Below are positions 61,052 through 64,000 of a DNA stretch of 64,000 nucleotides, in pieces. This DNA is from Pseudarthrobacter chlorophenolicus A6 (GTDB taxonomy: Bacteria; Actinomycetota; Actinomycetes; Actinomycetales; Micrococcaceae). Position 1 is the first letter of the stretch. Each line of letters begins with the position of its first letter. Location of the stretch: assembly GCF_000022025.1 (NCBI RefSeq), contig NC_011886.1, positions 1,994,980 through 2,058,979 on the forward strand, given 5' to 3'. A model generated the notes under the pieces. It did no database searches. It worked only from the letters and a program-made list of their open reading frames with translations, and had not been told where the DNA came from. The translations under genes were made by a program, and so were the position numbers.

Positions 61052-61136
61052 GCGTTTTCCCGTCACTGTCCCGCCGCTGTGCAGGCAGCCCAACGGGCCT
61101 GTCATGTCTTTGACAGCGGGGGAAAGTGATCTGGCT

Positions 61137-61148
61137 TACAATGACGGA
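61137..61148 (+). promoter_or_regulatory. -10 (TACAAT) of the ABC exporter leader
   Basis: TACAAT ends 6 nt before a GTG at 61149, so the message would begin with a leaderless short peptide. A TTGACA at 61110-61115 is 21 bp upstream of it, too far for a standard promoter. Confidence 0.5.
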
Positions 61149-61217
61149 GTGGTTTCTGGGGGAGAGGCCGACGTCCGGCCCCGACGGCCCCCGACCGAAG
61201 TGGAGGTTCGTTGCTGA
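61149..61217 (+). CDS. Putative 22-residue leader peptide of the ABC exporter
   Basis: From the GTG at 61149 a 22-codon frame ends at TGA 61215-61217, running 7 nt past the TTG start of the exporter gene in another frame. The peptide contains RPRRPP, a sequence type that slows ribosomes. Its start sits 6 nt after TACAAT, so it could be translated without a ribosome site. It also spans the GGAGG of the exporter gene. Leader-peptide control of drug exporters is known (for example BmrB upstream of BmrCD), which makes this worth noting. There is no direct proof of translation. Confidence 0.4.
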   Translation: MVSGGEADVRPRRPPTEVEVRC

Positions 61218-62980
61218 TCGGTTTGATGAGGCGCCTGCTCTCGGACCAAAAGGGTTCCGTCGCCGCCGTCGTCCTGCTGCAGCTGATCCAGGCAGCCGCC
61301 AACCTCCTGCTGCCAACCGTGAACGCCGCCATCATTGACGACGGAATTGTTCCCGGTGATACTGGCGTCATTTCCCGCCTTGGTGTCGTGATGGCCGGCA
61401 TCGCCGCTGTCCAGGCGGCTGCGGCCATAGCGGCCGGGTACCTGGGCGCCGTCGTGGCAATGCGGATCGGGCACCGGCTCCGCGCGGAAATCTTTGCCCG
61501 GATCCAGTCCCTGTCCTCCCTGGAAGTTGCCCGCTTCGGCACTCAAAGCCTGACCACCCGGGCAACCAACGACACCCAGCAGGTGCAGTCCTTCGCCATC
61601 CTGGTCTTCACCATGCTGGTGGCCGGCCCTGCCATGGGAATCGGCGGGATCATCCTTGCCCTGCAGCAGGACGTGGCACTGTCCGCCGTCGTCATCGTCA
61701 TCGTGCCGCTGCTCGTGCTGATCATGGCCCTGATCGTCCGCCGGCTCATCCCGCTCTACCGCGACGGCCAGGACCTGCTCGACAACGCCGGCGGCATCCT
61801 GCGCGAGCAAATTATCGGCGCCAACGCCATCCGCGCCTTCGTCCGGCAGGACCACGAAACGCGCCGGTTCGCCCGCGCCAACTCCAGCCTTACGGCCAAC
61901 AACATGCAGTCAGCGCTGCTCGTAGCCGGCATGCTGCCCCTGATCATGCTCGTGGTGAACCTCTCCTCGGTGGCGGTGGTATGGTTCGGCGGCCACCGGA
62001 TCCAGGCCGGTGAGATGAACCTGGGCGCGCTGACCGCCTTCATCGCCTACATCCTGCAGATCCTCCTGGCCATCATGATGTCCATGTACGTGCTGATGAC
62101 GGCCCCGCGGGCGGCAGTCTGCGCCGAGCGGATCTCTGCGGTGCTGGATACCGAACCTTCAGTCGCAGGCCCTGCCGGCCTCCCGCCGTCGCGCCCTGCC
62201 GTGGCCGCGGGAGATCCGATTTCGCCCCTGGCCGGGCCCGGAGCCCTGGAGTTCAGGGGTGTGGGCTTCTCCTACCCTGGAGCGGAAGCGCCGGTCCTCG
62301 CCGACCTGAACTTCGTGGCTGCGCCGGGGACCACCACGGCTATCGTGGGGTCCACAGGCAGCGGCAAATCAACACTGCTGAACCTGGTCCCGAGGTTCCT
62401 CGACACCACCGAAGGCCACATCCTCCTTGACGGCACCGATGTCCGCGAACTGCCGCTGGACCTCCTGCGCAGATCCATGTCGATTGTCCCGCAACACTCC
62501 CACCTCTTTTCCGGGACCATTGCGGACAACCTGCGGATGGCCTCACCCGGCGCCTCCGACCACGAACTCTGGGAGGTTTTGGAGGCGGCGCAGACCATGC
62601 GCTTCATGCGGGACCTTCCGCTGGGGCTGGCAACGCCGGTAGGGCAGGGCGGCACCAACCTCTCCGGCGGGCAGCGGCAGCGGCTGTGCATCGCCCGCGC
62701 CCTGTTGCGCAAGGCCCCGCTGTACCTCTTTGACGACAGTTTTTCCGCACTGGACTACGACACGGACACCAGGCTTCGGCAGGCCCTGGACGTCCGGCTG
62801 GCCGCGGCCACCAGGATTATCGTGGCCGAACGCATCGCCGCGGTGGATGACGCCCACCTGATACTGGTGCTCGACGGCGGGCGGCTCGTCGCGCAGGGCA
62901 CGCACGGCGAGTTGCTGGAGACGTCCCCTACCTACCGGGAGATCGCCGATTCGCAGCTTGCCCTGGACGGGCCGCAATGA
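61211..62980 (+). CDS. ABC exporter half-transporter, degenerate ATPase site (first subunit)
   Basis: A 589-residue protein: six membrane helices in residues 15-310, then an ATPase. Walker A is GSTGSGKSTLLNLV and the signature is LSGGQRQRLCIARALL. Walker B is LYLFDDSFSALD, where the catalytic Glu is Asp, and the switch region reads RIIVAERIAAVDDA, where the usual His is Glu. These changes mark the degenerate half of a heterodimeric exporter (TM287/LmrC type). The TTG at 61211 follows GGAGG by 4 nt; the first ATG is at 61226. The partner gene overlaps its stop by ATGA. Multidrug or lipid export is likely. Confidence 0.88.
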   Translation: MLIGLMRRLLSDQKGSVAAVVLLQLIQAAANLLLPTVNAAIIDDGIVPGDTGVISRLGVVMAGIAAVQAAAAIAAGYLGAVVAMRIGHRLRAEIFARIQSLSSLEVARFGTQSLTTRATNDTQQVQSFAILVFTMLVAGPAMGIGGIILALQQDVALSAVVIVIVPLLVLIMALIVRRLIPLYRDGQDLLDNAGGILREQIIGANAIRAFVRQDHETRRFARANSSLTANNMQSALLVAGMLPLIMLVVNLSSVAVVWFGGHRIQAGEMNLGALTAFIAYILQILLAIMMSMYVLMTAPRAAVCAERISAVLDTEPSVAGPAGLPPSRPAVAAGDPISPLAGPGALEFRGVGFSYPGAEAPVLADLNFVAAPGTTTAIVGSTGSGKSTLLNLVPRFLDTTEGHILLDGTDVRELPLDLLRRSMSIVPQHSHLFSGTIADNLRMASPGASDHELWEVLEAAQTMRFMRDLPLGLATPVGQGGTNLSGGQRQRLCIARALLRKAPLYLFDDSFSALDYDTDTRLRQALDVRLAAATRIIVAERIAAVDDAHLILVLDGGRLVAQGTHGELLETSPTYREIADSQLALDGPQ

Positions 62981-64000
62981 CGGCGGCACCCGGCACGGAA
63001 ATGGGCGGGGCCGGTTTCTGGCGCACGGCCGGCAGGCTGCTGGGCCTGCTCCAGCCGTTCCGGGCCCTCATGCTGGGTGCCGTCGCCGCCACCTGCGCGT
63101 TCGCGGCCCTGAACGTGGCAGCCCCCAAACTGCTCGGCGACGCCACAGACATTGTGGTGGACGGTGTGGTCAGGGGAGCACTGGACCAGGAAGGGCTCGG
63201 CCTCCTGCTGGCTGCCGTGTCGCTGATGTACATCTTCACGTCGCTGTTCAACTGGGTGCAGGGTTCCCTGACCGCCCGGTCCGTCCAGGGTGTCATGTAC
63301 GGACTGCGCGGCGCCGTGGAAGGCAAACTGCACCGGCTCCCGTCCACCTACTTCCGGGAGCGGTCCCGCGGCGACGTGCTGAGCCGGGCCACCAACGACA
63401 TCGACAACATCTCCCAGGCGTTGAACCAGCTTCTCACCCAGCTGATCATGTCCGTCCTGATGCTGTTCGGGTCGCTCGCCATGATGCTGTGGATTTCCCC
63501 TCTCCTCGCCTGCATCGCCATCGCCTCCGTTCCGCTCTCCATGGGTGTCACAGTGCTCGTGGCCCGCAGGTCGCAGGAGCATTTCGCGCGCCAATGGAAG
63601 GAAACAGGGGAGCTGAACTCCCACGTGGAGGAATTCATCACGGGCCACGAGGTGATCAAGGCCTTCGGGCAGCAGCCGCAGGCAGCCGAGGTCTTCGCGA
63701 GCAGCAACAGCCGGTTGGCCCGCGCGGCCACCAAAGCGCAGTATTCGGCCGGCGTGGTGCAGCCCCTGATGGTGCTGATGGCAAACCTCAACTACATTGC
63801 CGTCGCGGTGGTCGGCGCTCTCCAGGTCATCGCAGGCGCCATGACCATCGGCGGGATCCAGGCATTCATCCAGTTCAGCAGGCTTTTCACCCAGCCGGTG
63901 GGCCAGATCGGCGGTCTCCTCAACCTGATCCAGTCCTGCGCGGCATCGGCGGAACGCGTGTTTGCCCTCCTTGACTCGGAAGAGGACGCGGACAGCGGCA
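62977..64000 (+). CDS. ABC exporter half-transporter, second subunit (3' end off window)
   Basis: The ATG at 62977 overlaps the stop of the first subunit as ATGA, and the frame stays open to the window edge, giving 341 residues. It holds a complete transmembrane domain: LLGLLQPFRALMLGAVAATCAF, an intracellular loop RLPSTYFRERSRGDVLSRATNDIDNI, HVEEFITGHEVIKAFGQQ, and FIQFSRLFTQPVGQIGGLLNLIQSCAASAERVF, each part of the type IV exporter pattern. The ATPase domain lies beyond the window. It should carry the intact catalytic site that the first subunit lacks. Confidence 0.88.
   Translation, partial: MTAAPGTEMGGAGFWRTAGRLLGLLQPFRALMLGAVAATCAFAALNVAAPKLLGDATDIVVDGVVRGALDQEGLGLLLAAVSLMYIFTSLFNWVQGSLTARSVQGVMYGLRGAVEGKLHRLPSTYFRERSRGDVLSRATNDIDNISQALNQLLTQLIMSVLMLFGSLAMMLWISPLLACIAIASVPLSMGVTVLVARRSQEHFARQWKETGELNSHVEEFITGHEVIKAFGQQPQAAEVFASSNSRLARAATKAQYSAGVVQPLMVLMANLNYIAVAVVGALQVIAGAMTIGGIQAFIQFSRLFTQPVGQIGGLLNLIQSCAASAERVFALLDSEEDADSG

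Noticed and set aside
61110..61142. TTGACA plus TACAAT as a classical promoter of the ABC exporter
   Set aside because: The spacer is 21 bp, longer than functional sigma-70 spacing; only the -10 is retained.
1..64000. tRNA or rRNA genes, CRISPR arrays, transposases, phage genes
   Set aside because: Read for cloverleaf-like and repeat-spacer patterns in the gaps and for transposase or integrase motifs in the proteins; none seen. Covariance-model and HMM searches would be decisive.

Overview
The window is high-GC (roughly two thirds G+C) chromosomal DNA with G/C-ending codons and many GTG/TTG starts. Gene content (actinobacterial-type PolA without proofreading residues, CoaE-GrpB fusion, DUF3516 helicase, Eis, Rv2258c-like methyltransferase, KdpD-like kinase with a UspA module) points to a soil actinobacterium of the Micrococcaceae, Arthrobacter/Pseudarthrobacter type. 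The genus is inferred from overall resemblance, not from a marker gene. The 1 edge cuts a TetR regulator and the 64000 edge cuts an ABC exporter half. I see no tRNA, rRNA, CRISPR, phage or IS element.

Layout. 1-2.4 kb: TetR regulator, a palindromic operator, and an SDR plus zinc alcohol dehydrogenase. 2.5-5.9 kb: MoxR-type AAA+ ATPase with a VWA partner, convergent with a glycogen-debranching-type enzyme (to 8.1 kb). 8.2-20.7 kb is the most accessory-looking part. It holds a GTP cyclohydrolase II fused to a class D flavin monooxygenase behind a long inverted repeat, a free 5'-3' exonuclease, and a minus-strand six-gene operon (FAD-linked 2-hydroxyacid oxidase, oligopeptide-type ABC importer, aminotransferase) with four successive ATGA overlaps. 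A flavin reductase is transcribed divergently from that operon. I propose a two-component monooxygenase catabolic module with its own importer; the substrate is unknown. 20.8-27.4 kb: two overlapping small envelope genes, HrpB helicase, a LigD polymerase domain, and a YciO/Sua5 protein. 27.4-32.2 kb: a large APC transporter divergent from a KdpD/KdpE-like two-component system, suggestive of potassium homeostasis. 32.3-37.2 kb: VOC protein, methyltransferase, LuxR-TPR regulator, an SDR remnant, and hypotheticals. 37.3-39.5 kb: phosphate permease with a translationally coupled small membrane protein, and a second DHFR-fold protein.

39.5-54.4 kb is mostly core: thioesterase/polA sharing a 19-bp divergent gap, eis, rpsA, YigZ, a NatAB-type ABC exporter, coaE, uvrB, and a TerC-family protein behind a recognisable yybP-ykoY manganese riboswitch. 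54.5-64 kb: MFS transporter, prolyl aminopeptidase, GNAT, DUF3516 helicase, trans-aconitate methyltransferase, and a heterodimeric ABC exporter whose first half has a degenerate ATPase site and a short overlapping leader peptide.

A regularity not tied to any one gene: at least fourteen starts are preceded by a TANNNT hexamer 6-8 nt upstream of ATG/GTG, the arrangement expected for leaderless transcripts. It includes polA, uvrB, coaE, ligD, the MoxR ATPase and the exporter leader peptide, and it was used here to choose several starts. Coordinates and motifs were read by eye; family assignments rest on recognised motifs, not on searches.
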